Below are positions 30,005 through 40,019 of a stretch of 64,000 bases of DNA, in pieces (positions within the stretch are counted from its first letter, which is position 1; every line of letters begins with the position of its first letter). The translations under genes and the position numbers were made by a program. A model generated the notes under the pieces. That model did no database searches. It worked only from the letters and a program-made list of their open reading frames with translations, and was not told the origin of the DNA. The stretch is from Paenibacillus hexagrammi (GTDB lineage Bacteria > Bacillota > Bacilli > Paenibacillales > NBRC-103111). The DNA lies in contig NZ_CP090978.1 of assembly GCF_021513275.1 (NCBI RefSeq), forward strand, positions 5,885,001 through 5,949,000, in the 5' to 3' direction.

Positions 30005-32002
30005 CTAGGCTTCCGCTTTCATTTCCATTAGTGCGTCGCGAAGCTCGGCTGCCCGCTCAAACTGCAGGTTCTTGGCCGCTTCTTTCATCTCCGCCTCCAA
30101 GCGCTCAATCAGCGAAGCCCGATCCTTCTTGGACATCTTAGCGCCTTTAACTTCTGTGAGGTAATCCGCTTTTTGCTCGGCAACCTTTGTTGCCTCAATG
30201 ACATCACGGACCTTCTTGGCAATCGTCTGCGGTGTAATGCCCCGCTCCTGATTATATGCTTCTTGCATGGATCTTCTCCGATTCGTCTCGCTAATTGCCT
30301 TTTCCATGGAGTCCGTGATCTTATCACCGTACATGATGACACGGCCGTCAGCATTTCGAGCGGCGCGACCGATTGTTTGGATCATGGAACGTTCCGAACG
30401 TAGGAATCCTTCTTTATCCGCATCCAAAATCGCTACCAGCGAAACTTCCGGCAGATCGAGTCCTTCTCTCAACAAGTTGATACCTATAAGCACATGAAAC
30501 ACGCCCAAACGCAAGTCACGCAGAATCTGCATTCGCTCGAATGTTTTAATATCCGAATGCAGGTAACGAACCTTGATACCAACCTCTTTTAAATAATCGG
30601 TTAAGTCCTCGGACATCTTCTTCGTCAATGTTGTAACAAGCACACGCTCATCCTTGCGTATCCGGTCATGAATCTCCGCAAGCAGATCATCGATCTGCCC
30701 TTTCGTCGGACGCACTTCAATGATCGGATCGAGCAGGCCAGTCGGACGGATGATCTGTTCAATCATCTGCGGGCATTTCTCCAGCTCGTAGGGTCCAGGC
30801 GTTGCCGATACATACACGATCTGCGTGATCTTATCCTCAAATTCTTCAAAACGCAGCGGACGGTTATCCAAGGCGGACGGCAGACGGAAGCCGTGATCAA
30901 CCAGCACTTCCTTCCTCGCTCTATCTCCGTTATACATCGCTCGTATTTGAGGCAGCGTTACGTGGGATTCGTCGACAATGAACAGCATATCCTCCGGAAA
31001 ATAATCCATCAGGGTATACGGCGTTGCCCCTCGTTCGCGGAACGTGAGCGGTCCCGAGTAATTCTCGATTCCGGAGCAGAAGCCCATCTCTTGCATCATT
31101 TCAATATCGTACCGCGTTCTCTGCTCAAGGCGCTGGGCTTCCAGCAGCTTGCCCTGTTCGCTCATCTCCGCAAGTCTCTCTTCGAGCTCTCTTTCAATAT
31201 TGACAAGCGCGAGCTTCATCGTTTCTTCTTTAGTAACGAAGTGGGATGCAGGGAAGATGGCAACATGATCACGCTCCCCGATAATCTCTCCCGTCAGAAC
31301 GTCAATCTCTGTAATCCGCTCAATTTCATCTCCGAACAGTTCGACGCGAACCGCATGTTCGCCATGCGACGCAGGAAAAATCTCGACCACGTCTCCACGC
31401 ACCCGGAACGTCCCCCTCACGAAATTGAGGTCATTGCGCTGATACTGGATATCAACGAGACGATGTAAAATTTCGGTGCGCGACTTCTCCATGCCGACAC
31501 GCAAAGAAAGCAGCAAAGAACCGTACTCCTGCGGTGAACCCAAACCGTAAATGCATGAAACGCTCGCTACGATGATGACGTCGCGGCGCTCAAACAGGGA
31601 GCTGGTTGCGGAGTGACGGAGCTTGTCGATCTCTTCGTTGATACTGGAATCCTTCTCAATATAAGTGTCTGAGGAAGCAATATAAGCTTCCGGCTGATAG
31701 TAGTCGTAGTAACTGACGAAATAGGATACCGCGTTATTAGGGAAAAACTCCTTAAACTCGCTGCACAGCTGCGCAGCCAATGTCTTATTGTGAGCAATCA
31801 CCAGGGTCGGTCTGTTCAACTTGGCGATTAATTGCGCCGCCGTAAACGTCTTCCCCGTTCCTGTAGCACCAAGCAGCGTCTGATGCTTGTTCCCGGCCTG
31901 GATACTCCGGACAAGCTCCTCGATCGCCTTAGGCTGGTCGCCTTGAGGTGCAAACTCCGACACTAATTCGAACTTCTTGGAACTGATTTGAATATCATTC
32001 AT
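30005..32002 (-). CDS. uvrB: Excinuclease ABC subunit B
   Basis: 665 residues. UvrB is the helicase-like damage verifier that receives DNA from UvrA and recruits UvrC. Visible are Walker [11 protein letters not shown], the beta-hairpin region [11 protein letters not shown], the DEAD-like DESHVTLPQ, helicase motif VI (QTIGRAARN) and the C-terminal UVR coil ([26 protein letters not shown] region). ATG 32002 is chosen over GTG 32017; GGTGATAAGG precedes it. A sigma-A promoter and a LexA-type operator lie about 140-190 bases upstream. Confidence 0.97.
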   Translation of the reverse strand: MNDIQISSKKFELVSEFAPQGDQPKAIEELVRSIQAGNKHQTLLGATGTGKTFTAAQLIAKLNRPTLVIAHNKTLAAQLCSEFKEFFPNNAVSYFVSYYDYYQPEAYIASSDTYIEKDSSINEEIDKLRHSATSSLFERRDVIIVASVSCIYGLGSPQEYGSLLLSLRVGMEKSRTEILHRLVDIQYQRNDLNFVRGTFRVRGDVVEIFPASHGEHAVRVELFGDEIERITEIDVLTGEIIGERDHVAIFPASHFVTKEETMKLALVNIERELEERLAEMSEQGKLLEAQRLEQRTRYDIEMMQEMGFCSGIENYSGPLTFRERGATPYTLMDYFPEDMLFIVDESHVTLPQIRAMYNGDRARKEVLVDHGFRLPSALDNRPLRFEEFEDKITQIVYVSATPGPYELEKCPQMIEQIIRPTGLLDPIIEVRPTKGQIDDLLAEIHDRIRKDERVLVTTLTKKMSEDLTDYLKEVGIKVRYLHSDIKTFERMQILRDLRLGVFHVLIGINLLREGLDLPEVSLVAILDADKEGFLRSERSMIQTIGRAARNADGRVIMYGDKITDSMEKAISETNRRRSMQEAYNQERGITPQTIAKKVRDVIEATKVAEQKADYLTEVKGAKMSKKDRASLIERLEAEMKEAAKNLQFERAAELRDALMEMKAEA

Positions 32003-32141
32003 CCTTATCACCCGCACTTTGGATATATCAAACTATCTATAAACTTTATGTCTTCGGTTTCCGATACTACATGTATTACTTCCAATATTTATACAGTTCA
32101 TCAGGTGTCTTAACAAGCATTTCCTTATTTTTCATCCATAG

Positions 32142-32153
32142 GAATGTTTGTTC
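32142..32153 (-). promoter_or_regulatory. LexA (SOS) operator of uvrBA
   Basis: On the minus strand AGAACAAACATTCC matches the Bacillus LexA consensus CGAACRNRYGTTYC at 12 of 14 positions. The core GAAC-N4-ATTC is at 32142-32153. It lies 12 bases downstream of the -10 box, a place where a repressor would block initiation. Confidence 0.7.
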
Positions 32154-32165
32154 TCGTTTCTACCT

Positions 32166-32195
32166 ATTATACCCTTTTTATCAAATTCGTTGCAA
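32166..32195 (-). promoter_or_regulatory. Sigma-A promoter of uvrBA
   Basis: On the minus strand TTGCAA (32190-32195), 18 bases, then perfect TATAAT (32166-32171). It is divergent from motA, whose own promoter was not clearly identified. Confidence 0.7.
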
Positions 32196-32263
32196 ACGGC
32201 AATATCTGCTGAGCACAGGCGCATCCACCATTTATCAAACGTTCAATGAGGAGTGGTACAACC

Positions 32264-33061
32264 ATGGACTTAACAACGATTTTAGGGCTTGTATTGGGCC
32301 TGGCAGGTTTAATCGGAGGCTATATGTGGGACGGCGGGCACCTTGGATCTCTATTCATCCCCAGTGCCATGCTGATCGTGTTCGGAGGCACGTTTGGTGC
32401 GGTTGCGGTCAGCTTCCCCGGACGTATACTCACGAAAGTACCTCAAGCGCTGCGAATTGCCTTCATGAAAACAGAAAGCGATCCCTCCCACACGATAGAA
32501 GAAATTGTGGACATGGCCACCGTCGCTAGACGGGAAGGGGTTCTGGCCCTTGAGCAAAGAGCCCAGGAGCATGCCAATCCATTTCTTAAAGAAGGGCTTA
32601 TGATGGTCGTAGACGGAACTGATCCCGAACTAGCTCGACAAATTCTAGAGCTGGAGATGGATGCTATCGAGCATGAGAAAGAGAACATGTCAAAAATATT
32701 TGAATCGGCAGGCGGTTATGCACCTACAATGGGCATTATCGGCACGGTCATGGGACTGATTCACGTACTCGGTAATCTTGACGATCCCTCCAGTCTCGGA
32801 CCCGCTATTGCGGTCGCATTCACAGCTACTCTATACGGCGTTATGAGCGCCAACTTGATCTACCTGCCTATCGCAAATAAAATCAAGCTCCGCAGCAAGG
32901 AGGAAACGTCCGAAATGGAGCTGATGCTGGAAGGCATTCTCGCATTGCAAGCCGGTGAAAATCCTCAACTGATCAAGAAGAAACTAAACTCCTTCCTTCA
33001 CGATAAGATGTCGAAAGGAACGTCCCGAGAGGCAGGTGGAAGCTATGCCGAGGAGGCGTAA
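32264..33061 (+). CDS. motA: Flagellar motor stator protein MotA
   Basis: 265 residues with four membrane segments. It begins LTTILGLVLGLAGLIGGYMWDGG and has the large cytoplasmic loop that contacts the rotor (EHANPFLKEGLMMVVDGTDPE). The conserved proline-bearing helix 3 region (GGYAPTMGIIGTVMGLIHVL) and helix 4 (AVAFTATLYGVMSANLIYLP) are present. ATG 32264 has GAGGAG upstream. MotA and MotB together form the proton channel that drives the flagellum. It overlaps motB by 17 bases. Confidence 0.95.
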   Translation: MDLTTILGLVLGLAGLIGGYMWDGGHLGSLFIPSAMLIVFGGTFGAVAVSFPGRILTKVPQALRIAFMKTESDPSHTIEEIVDMATVARREGVLALEQRAQEHANPFLKEGLMMVVDGTDPELARQILELEMDAIEHEKENMSKIFESAGGYAPTMGIIGTVMGLIHVLGNLDDPSSLGPAIAVAFTATLYGVMSANLIYLPIANKIKLRSKEETSEMELMLEGILALQAGENPQLIKKKLNSFLHDKMSKGTSREAGGSYAEEA

Positions 33062-33896
33062 AAAACAGGAGGAACACGTCAACCATGAGCGTTGGCTCAT
33101 CACCTACGCCGATTTGATTACGCTGCTTCTTGTATTCTTCATCATTATGTACGCCATGAGTAAACTCGATGTTCAAAAGTATTCCGTTCTAGCTCAGGCG
33201 CTAAACCTGCAATTTCAAAAAGCCGACTCGATCCTTGACCAAGGCCGGGGCATCAGCGGGCAAATGACCCCTACACAAGGTGATGCCGACACAAAGGACA
33301 CAGAAGAGCCCAAACAAGATAATGCGGTGCAGCCGGAACCGACACCTGCACCGACGCCCGAGCCCACGGAGGCTCCTAAGGCTTCCGAGAAGGAAAAGAA
33401 AGAAAAGGAGCTTCAAGATCTCCTACAGCAGGTTCAAACGTACATCACAGATCAAAACTTAGAGGCCGATGTTTCCGCTGTCGACACCAATCGCGGCGTC
33501 GCCATTACCCTGAACGATTTGTTCCTGTTTGATCTGGGCAAAGCCGATCTCAAGCCTGCTTCGTACCCGATTCTGCAAAAGCTGGCTTCCCTATTTCCAA
33601 CCTTGCAATCCAAGGTCAGCATCGAAGGCCATACAGACGATATCCCGCTTGCGACGGGCTCTCCTTACAAGGACAACTGGGGACTCTCCTTCGCCCGATC
33701 TCTCTCCGTGCTCCGCTATTTCAGCGACACGGCAGGGATCGATGAGCATAAATTCGTAGCTACCGCCTATGCCGATACCATGCCTAGAGCCAGCAATGAC
33801 AGCGATGCGAACCGCGCCAAGAATCGACGTGTGGAAATTATCGTACTGCGTGAAGATCTGACCCCGAGCCTGCCAAAAGACCCTGCTTCTCCTTGA
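33045..33896 (+). CDS. motB: Flagellar motor stator protein MotB
   Basis: 283 residues. A basic N-terminus is followed by one membrane helix that holds the essential proton-carrying Asp (WLITYADLITLLLVFFIIMY). Next come a Pro/Glu/Thr-rich periplasmic-type linker (about 80-120) and a C-terminal OmpA-like peptidoglycan-binding domain (VSIEGHTDDIP, NRAKNRRVEI). ATG 33045 overlaps the end of motA, consistent with coupled translation. The acidic, proline-rich linker is longer than in Bacillus subtilis MotB. Confidence 0.95.
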   Translation: MPRRRKKQEEHVNHERWLITYADLITLLLVFFIIMYAMSKLDVQKYSVLAQALNLQFQKADSILDQGRGISGQMTPTQGDADTKDTEEPKQDNAVQPEPTPAPTPEPTEAPKASEKEKKEKELQDLLQQVQTYITDQNLEADVSAVDTNRGVAITLNDLFLFDLGKADLKPASYPILQKLASLFPTLQSKVSIEGHTDDIPLATGSPYKDNWGLSFARSLSVLRYFSDTAGIDEHKFVATAYADTMPRASNDSDANRAKNRRVEIIVLREDLTPSLPKDPASP

Positions 33897-33919
33897 GAGA
33901 ACCAGGGTCTTGTTGTTCA

Positions 33920-35203
33920 TCACATCGGCTTCCCCGATTGATTGGATGATACGCCGGTCAGCTTGCCGCGCAAGTAGGAAAACAAATGTTGCGGCTTGTG
34001 CTCCATATAATAGAGAGCTTGTTGGTCAGGTGCCAGGATAATCCCTAGCTGGTGATGGTCTCCAGAGAAAATAGCACGCTGCATAAATCGTACCTCTCCT
34101 CGCTGATCAAGCACCTCTAACTTGCAAAAAGCAGAATTTATGCGAATAGCCGCATGAAGGTCCGCCTTATTAGCAACCGCATGACCATTTACCTTCGAAA
34201 TCGTCTCACCTGCAAGAATCCCCATTTCCTCAGCAGGACTCTTAGGAATGACAGCCAGCACCATAAGCCCGCGGGAACCGTGCACGAAGAACGGAACCTG
34301 CTTTAATTCCCGCCACTGACTGTATCTGATTAAGGCTTCATGCAGAAGCAAGGTCAGTAGGGAAGAGACCATGATAAGCGGCGTCCACAGGGCGGCACCC
34401 CAGGCAAGTAGTAAAGTAACGATGCCATATACAGCAAGCAGGCTCGCACTTAGCTTGGTTTGAGCCTTCGGCAGCTTGGAAATCGTCAGCTCGGTGAATC
34501 CGATCATGACAGGAAAAGCCAGCAGACTCCAGCCCGCACTCCAATCTGCATGCAGCATCGTTCCCCAAGGCAGCGATTCCGTGCTTCCGCCGGAGAACGG
34601 CACCAGTAAAAACATCGGCACCGGCCAGAAGCCTTGCAGCTGGTAGCCTCCAACGATTTTGCCTCTCTTGCCTTCCAGGAAAAGAGGACTTGCCATTCTT
34701 GCTCCTTGCATCCCCACTAAGAAGCTCTCCAGAGGGTGAAGCACAGCTGCAATGACCAGGAGTGAGGGGACATCCACTTGCCCTAACCACTGAACCATTG
34801 GAGCGCTCCCTTCCAGCTCTGCCCGGTTAGGAAGCCATGACAAAATGGAGTGGGCAATCCCCAGTATGCCAGCCGCATAGGCGAAGCACAGAAAGCGGAC
34901 GCGAAATAACAACAGCACGAGGGAAGTAACCCACAGCAGCATGATCGTTTCAGCTGCTACACTGACGCCGATGAACATCATGACGATTGATGCTGCCATA
35001 CCGCAGGCCCAGCCCCAAAGCAACGTTCGCCATGTCTCGTCCAAGAGGGAGTGCAGCTTCGTATGAAACAGCTTTCGCTCTAACTGCACCTGTTTCCGGT
35101 ATTGAAGCAGGATAAACACAACGCCTATATAGTAAAAAGGGTTGATCAACAACTGTACAATGGCATGCAAGAATCGTTCCAATAACGGTACCGCAAATTC
35201 CAT
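33920..35203 (-). CDS. minJ: MinJ-like polytopic PDZ protein (cell division topology)
   Basis: 427 residues. About eight membrane segments occupy the first 300 residues, followed by one C-terminal PDZ domain (RGLMVLAVIPKSPAEEMGILAGETISKVNGHAV). This is the architecture of Bacillus MinJ (YvjD), which links DivIVA to MinCD at the poles and septum. The neighbours ctpB, ftsX, ftsE and uvrBA match the Bacillus order around minJ, which supports the name more than sequence alone. Start ATG follows AAGGAG. A terminator-like hairpin lies just before its ribosome site. Confidence 0.78.
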   Translation of the reverse strand: MEFAVPLLERFLHAIVQLLINPFYYIGVVFILLQYRKQVQLERKLFHTKLHSLLDETWRTLLWGWACGMAASIVMMFIGVSVAAETIMLLWVTSLVLLLFRVRFLCFAYAAGILGIAHSILSWLPNRAELEGSAPMVQWLGQVDVPSLLVIAAVLHPLESFLVGMQGARMASPLFLEGKRGKIVGGYQLQGFWPVPMFLLVPFSGGSTESLPWGTMLHADWSAGWSLLAFPVMIGFTELTISKLPKAQTKLSASLLAVYGIVTLLLAWGAALWTPLIMVSSLLTLLLHEALIRYSQWRELKQVPFFVHGSRGLMVLAVIPKSPAEEMGILAGETISKVNGHAVANKADLHAAIRINSAFCKLEVLDQRGEVRFMQRAIFSGDHHQLGIILAPDQQALYYMEHKPQHLFSYLRGKLTGVSSNQSGKPM

Positions 35204-35221
35204 ATCGCGCAGGCTCCTTGT

Positions 35222-35264
35222 TTAAAAAGAAAATAGGAAGGCCGCCAATCTCGCAGCCTTCCTA
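35222..35264 (-). terminator. Terminator/attenuator between ctpB and minJ
   Basis: On the minus strand TAGGAAGGCTGC pairs with GGCGGCCTTCCTA, followed by TTTTCTTTTT. The T-run ends just before the AAGGAG of minJ, leaving no room for a separate promoter. The hairpin therefore probably sets how much ctpB transcription reads into minJ. Confidence 0.75.
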
Positions 35265-35330
35265 CATGTATTTCGACCAGTTCGCTGGTTTTCCTGCCTT
35301 ACCGGTCTATTTTCCAGTATCTTTGCAAAA

Positions 35331-36794
35331 TTATTTCGCTAGTTCCTTTTGCAATTCTGCTACGGCAGCTTTTAATTGCAGATCATTCTTCGGATCGCGA
35401 ATCTCTGTGAGAATGGCTTTCTCCAGCTTATTCGCCGTATCCGTGTCTACTTCACCAGTCATCGGCAGCCCGTTTACTCGCTGGAATGCTTTGAGGGACT
35501 GTGCCGTTTTGTCACTGAAGTAGCCATCTGTCCGATCCGGCGCGAAGCCAAGTCCAGACAGCATCAGTTGCATATTTTCCACATCATCGCTAGTTGTGTC
35601 AGGCTTAATTACCGATTTCTTAGAAAGAGGAGCCGCTTTGAAGTACGCTGGCTGGTCTACGGCAATATCAGGCTGGATACCCTTCTTATGAATCCAGTTG
35701 CCGTTTGGCGTCAGCCATTTGTACACGGTCATCTTGATATTACTGCCGTCGCCCATTTCCTTCTCGAAGGTAACCTGAACGGTCCCTTTGCCGTAGGAGG
35801 TTTCACCAACAATCTTACTGCCCACAGCCTCTTGGAAGGCCCCAGCCAGAATCTCAGAAGCGCTCGCGCTGCCTTTATTCACAAGCACCGTAATCGGATA
35901 ATCCTTACCTTTGCCGGTAGAAGGCGTCGGTTCGCGCTTACCGTCGCGGTTCTCCACCTGAACGATCGGTTTGCCGTCCTTCACGAACGGATTCACGATA
36001 TCTACAACGACGTTCAAGAGACCGCCCGGGTCATTCCGCACATCGATCACAAGACCCTTCATGCCTTGATCTTCAAGGTTCTTCAGCTCTTCTGCAAAAC
36101 GGGTAGCCGTGTTGGAGGAGAATTGACGAATCTCGATTTTCCCGATTTTATCCGGCAGCATCTCGGCATACACCGTCTCGACATCAATATCGTCGCGGAC
36201 GACAATAACCTGTATCGGATCGCCTACGCCTTGTCGCACAATATCCAGCTTCGCCTGCGTCCCTTTTGGACCGCGGATTTTCATAACGGCTTGGTTAAGC
36301 GTCAGCCCATCCAGCTTCTCGCCATTCACCGATACGATCACATCGTGCGCTTGAATGCCTGCCTTTTCCGCCGGCGAGCCTTTAATTGGGGATACAATGA
36401 CAAACTTCCCATCCTCGGAGGATACTTCCGCTCCTATTCCTTGAAAGGAAGAAGTAATACTTTCATCAAATTGCTTGGCTTCGTTCTGATCCATGTACAC
36501 GGTAAAAGGATCTTCGAGCGACTCCAGCATGCCGTTGATAGCTCCATTCACGACCGTGTCATGATCCGTCTGTTTCAAAAACTTGCTCTCGATTAACTGG
36601 TACGTTGTTGCGATTTTGCTCAAATCCTTATTCGTCAGCCCACTTGCTGCTGAAGCCGCAGCCGCAGAGCTCCCCGCCGGCTTGTCTCCCCACAGAGGAA
36701 GTATCGATGGGTTCGCAAATGTTAACGTGACCATGCTGCTCGCAATCACCGATAGCATGACGAATACTAATACCGTTCTTCCTTTAAACTGCAC
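35331..36794 (-). CDS. ctpB: S41 carboxyl-terminal processing protease (CtpB/CtpA family)
   Basis: About 487 residues. An N-terminal membrane anchor or signal (VLVFVMLSVIASSMVTLTFA) is followed by a PDZ domain (GAEVSSEDGKFVIVSP, AGIQAHDVIVSVNGEKL) and the S41 protease with catalytic Ser in KGSASASEILAGA and Lys in TSYGKGTVQ. A C-terminal peptidoglycan-binding module follows (MQLMLSGLGFAPDRTDGYF). In Bacillus CtpB cleaves SpoIVFA in sporulation signalling. GTG 36794 is preferred for the GGTGGTGA 8 bases upstream; GTG 36809 is possible. Confidence 0.9.
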   Translation of the reverse strand: MQFKGRTVLVFVMLSVIASSMVTLTFANPSILPLWGDKPAGSSAAAASAASGLTNKDLSKIATTYQLIESKFLKQTDHDTVVNGAINGMLESLEDPFTVYMDQNEAKQFDESITSSFQGIGAEVSSEDGKFVIVSPIKGSPAEKAGIQAHDVIVSVNGEKLDGLTLNQAVMKIRGPKGTQAKLDIVRQGVGDPIQVIVVRDDIDVETVYAEMLPDKIGKIEIRQFSSNTATRFAEELKNLEDQGMKGLVIDVRNDPGGLLNVVVDIVNPFVKDGKPIVQVENRDGKREPTPSTGKGKDYPITVLVNKGSASASEILAGAFQEAVGSKIVGETSYGKGTVQVTFEKEMGDGSNIKMTVYKWLTPNGNWIHKKGIQPDIAVDQPAYFKAAPLSKKSVIKPDTTSDDVENMQLMLSGLGFAPDRTDGYFSDKTAQSLKAFQRVNGLPMTGEVDTDTANKLEKAILTEIRDPKNDLQLKAAVAELQKELAK

Positions 36795-36912
36795 AGCGTG
36801 ATTCACCACCTTTGTCCTTAAAACCCCTTATGCCCGTAAGGCTTACACCTTTCGGAACGAGTTCGCCTGATTAGTATATGACAAGCGCCCCCCGTTTTAT
36901 AACCAAGTTGTC

Positions 36913-38104
36913 CTATCTTAAGTAGGGTTTGGGATCTACAGGCTTCTCATTGATTCTCACTTCAAAATGCAAATGGTTGCCGGTCGATTGCCCCGTGGAG
37001 CCCACGCCCGCAATTTTTTTGACCGCGCTTGACCGTATCGCCCTTCTTCACATAAATGCCGTCATTCATAATATGACCGTATAAAGTCCAAACTCCGTTG
37101 CCATGATCAATAATAACGCAATTCCCATAACCGCTCATCCATGAAGCATAGATCACGGAGCCATTCTCTGCCGCCCGGATTTCCGTCCCCTTCGGCACAG
37201 CCAAATCAATCCCCTTGTGGTTCTCTGATTTGCCTGTAACTGGATTAATCCTCATAACAAAATCGGATGTCAGTGTAGCCTGGGTTGCCAGCGGATATCC
37301 GAACTTGCCTCCAGAGTAAGTAAATGGTGACTTCGCATTTGCCGCAGCGCGCTTTTTGGCTTGCAGTGCTGATTCCTGCTTAGCCAATTGAATGATCTGA
37401 TCTTCGCTATCCTCGGAAATTTCCTCGAGTTCTTTCTCCTGCTTACTGAGCGAAGCGATTCTCACTTCTTTTTCTTTTTCCTTTGCTTGAAGCTCGTCGC
37501 GGGCTGTATCCGCTTTGGCATAGAGGCCTTTGACCTCTTCCAGCTGCTGCTCCGTCTCGATTTTCTTTTGCTCCACCGTATCGCGGTCCTTCTTATTCGC
37601 TTCCAGGATTTCTTTGTCCTGGTTCACGATCGACTTGAGGGCTTCCAGACGGTTCAAGAAATCAGAGAAGCTCGTCGCGCTCATCAGCACATCCATATAC
37701 GAAACAAACCCGTTCATATACATCAGCCGAAGGCGGGATTTCAGCATCTGGTCCCGGCTCTCCACCCTGCCTTCCGCTTCATCAAGCAGCTTGACGTTAT
37801 CTTCCAATTGGTCGGATACATCGTCAATCTGTGTGTTCAAATCAGACAGCGTTTTACTGGCTTCATCTACTTGCGCAAGTAAGGTCTTGATGTCTTTCGT
37901 GGTTTGCTCTTTTTCATTCTGTACTTTCACAATTTGATGTTGGGCATTGTTCGCCTTCTGTTGAATTTCCGCTTTTTTCTTCTTCAGTTGAGACAGCTGC
38001 TGGTCGATCTTTTCCGTTGCTGATGCGGCGTAGCCAGCGTATGGAACCATAAGGCTGCTTACAATTCCAAGTGTTAGCAACGTGGGCAACATCTTTTTCT
38101 TCAA
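36913..38104 (-). CDS. M23 peptidase with coiled coil (EnvC-like), C-terminus frame-broken
   Basis: A signal peptide ([21 protein letters not shown]) is followed by a long coiled coil (about 30-250) and an M23 lysostaphin-type peptidase domain ([30 protein letters not shown]). Near 37017 a run of seven A bases shifts the frame. With six, the protein continues [22 protein letters not shown] and ends at 36913, restoring the HxH metal-ligand motif of M23 enzymes. This is most likely a sequencing insertion. It sits directly downstream of ftsEX, whose complex activates such coiled-coil hydrolases at division. TTG 38104 is used because AGGAGG is 8 bases away; ATG 38110 is only 2 bases away. Confidence 0.88.
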
Positions 38105-38164
38105 GCACATAGCCTCCTAACCTAGTAGATCCTTCTATGAAACTTTGAAAATAAACAAGCACCA

Positions 38165-39082
38165 TTACACACGCAAAAACTTACGTACCGAAATCAAGCT
38201 TCCCCAGATCCCGATCACCATACCAATGCCAAGGAGCAGCAGGGTAAGGGTAGGAGCAATCTGTTCAAACGGCGTCAGCTTAATCATCAGCATGCTCAGA
38301 TCGATGGAGCCTGTATTTAACAGCTTCCAGTACCCTCCCAAGATAATAAGGATGGGAATAATAGAACCTATAAAACCAAGCAAAGCTCCTTCTATGAAAA
38401 ATGGCCAACGTATAAATGAATTGGTTGCCCCTACGAGCTTCATAATGGCGATTTCCTTGCGGCGCGCCAGAATGGTAATTTTGATCGTATTGGCAATCAA
38501 GAAAACAGCGGTAAAGGAAAGCAGAATCACGATGCCGAAGCCTACCCAGCGGATCACCTCTGTCACCTTAAATAAGGTTTCAACCGTGCCCTTGCCGTAG
38601 TTGACTTTATAGATCGGCTTTGGATCTTTGCCCAGATTGAGCGCACTAATTTTATCGGCAACCGCCGCGACATGATGCGGATCATCCACTTCAACCGTGA
38701 ATGCGTCGTTCAGCGGATTGTTCTCCCCTTCAAAGCCTTCCAGCAGCGCTTTACCGCTCTCGCCAAGCTTATCCCTCAAATAAATAAGCCCTTCTTCTTT
38801 CGAGACGAACTTGACCGATTTCACTTCAGGAATGCCCGTGATTTGGCTTTGCAGCAAAGCTACCTGATCTTGAGGCGTATTCACTTCCAGATAGACGTTA
38901 ATCTCGACCTGCTTCTCAATCTGACCCGTGATGTCATTGACATTGAGCGTGATCAAAACGAAAATCCCCAATATAAACAAGGAAATAGCAATCGAGCTGA
39001 TTGAAGCAAATGTCATCCACCCATTGCGGATAATGTTGCGCGTACCCTCACGGAAATGACGAGCGGCCGTGCTAATCTTCAT
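38165..39082 (-). CDS. ftsX: Cell division ABC transporter permease FtsX
   Basis: 305 residues, four membrane helices with a large extracytoplasmic loop between the first and second (KQVEINVYLEVNTPQDQVAL). The FtsX block ARRKEIAIMKLVGATNSFIRWPFFIEG marks the family. ATG 39082 lies inside the end of ftsE (about 11 bases of overlap), so the two genes are coupled. With FtsE it activates a cell-wall hydrolase, here probably the M23 protein encoded next. In Bacillus this also matters for sporulation entry. Confidence 0.94.
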   Translation of the reverse strand: MKISTAARHFREGTRNIIRNGWMTFASISSIAISLFILGIFVLITLNVNDITGQIEKQVEINVYLEVNTPQDQVALLQSQITGIPEVKSVKFVSKEEGLIYLRDKLGESGKALLEGFEGENNPLNDAFTVEVDDPHHVAAVADKISALNLGKDPKPIYKVNYGKGTVETLFKVTEVIRWVGFGIVILLSFTAVFLIANTIKITILARRKEIAIMKLVGATNSFIRWPFFIEGALLGFIGSIIPILIILGGYWKLLNTGSIDLSMLMIKLTPFEQIAPTLTLLLLGIGMVIGIWGSLISVRKFLRV

Positions 39083-39758
39083 AGCCGTATTCCCCCCGCT
39101 GCTCGTCACGAGCGATGACGCCTTTCTCTATCGCAATAACCCGTTTGCGCATCGTGTTGACGATTTCTTTGTTGTGTGTGGCCATAACGATTGTCGTGCC
39201 GCGGAAATTAATTTCCTCCATCAGCTTCATAATGCCCCAAGAGGTATCGGGGTCCAAATTTCCTGTCGGTTCATCGGCGATAATGACGGATGGATTGTTC
39301 ACTATTGCCCGGGCAATAGCCACCCGTTGCTGTTCGCCCCCGGATAATTGGGTCGGCAGTGAAAGCGCCTTGTCCTTGAGCTTCACGAGTTCCAACACTT
39401 CCATGGTCCGCTTCTTGATCTGCTTCTTCGGAGCCTCGATGACTTCCATAGCGAAAGCGACATTGTCATAGACACTCAGTTTCGGCAGCAGACGATAATC
39501 CTGAAAAATAACGCCGATATTACGGCGTACATAAGGAATTTTGCGCTGCTTCAGCTTCTCCAGGTTAAAGCCGTTCACAAAGATTTGACCCTTGGTCGGC
39601 TTTTCTTCTCTATACATTAATTTCATAAATGTCGACTTACCTGCACCGGACGGACCTACCACATAAACGAACTCATTGCGGTCCACCTTTATATCAATAC
39701 CTCGCAATGCATGAGTGCCGTTGGAGTATGTTTTCCATACGTCCTGCATTTCGATCAC
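39072..39758 (-). CDS. ftsE: Cell division ATP-binding protein FtsE
   Basis: 228 residues from GTG 39758, which matches the usual N-terminus IEMQDVWKTYSNG; ATG 39776 is an alternative. Walker A is VGPSGAGKSTF, the signature is QLSGGEQQRVAIARAI, Walker B is VIIADEPTGNLDP and the H-loop is MATHN. It powers the FtsEX complex that signals to cell-wall hydrolases. First gene of ftsE-ftsX-M23 peptidase-ctpB-minJ. Confidence 0.94.
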   Translation of the reverse strand: MIEMQDVWKTYSNGTHALRGIDIKVDRNEFVYVVGPSGAGKSTFMKLMYREEKPTKGQIFVNGFNLEKLKQRKIPYVRRNIGVIFQDYRLLPKLSVYDNVAFAMEVIEAPKKQIKKRTMEVLELVKLKDKALSLPTQLSGGEQQRVAIARAIVNNPSVIIADEPTGNLDPDTSWGIMKLMEEINFRGTTIVMATHNKEIVNTMRKRVIAIEKGVIARDEQRGEYGYED

Positions 39759-40019
39759 AATATCACATCCAATCATATAGATAGCTTTTATCCTTTCGAC
39801 ATAAAAGCGGAAAATCCTTTACTTCGTCCAGAAATTTCGTGCACATCACCCCCATTATATCATTTTTTGAGAGAATTTGAGGCATCCTGCGCTAGTAAGT
39901 TTAAGCATGAATACCAGCAAGCCTTTAACCATCTTACAAATTTTGGATTTAACCAAAACTTTTTCCCATTTTTATGGTATGTATATATCGAAATTAGGAT
40001 AAACGAAGGAGTGATTGTA

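Noticed and set aside
39711-40019. 103-residue extension of the RCC1 protein
   Set aside because: A signal peptide and AAGGAG mark GTG 40020 as the start; the extension overlaps ftsE.
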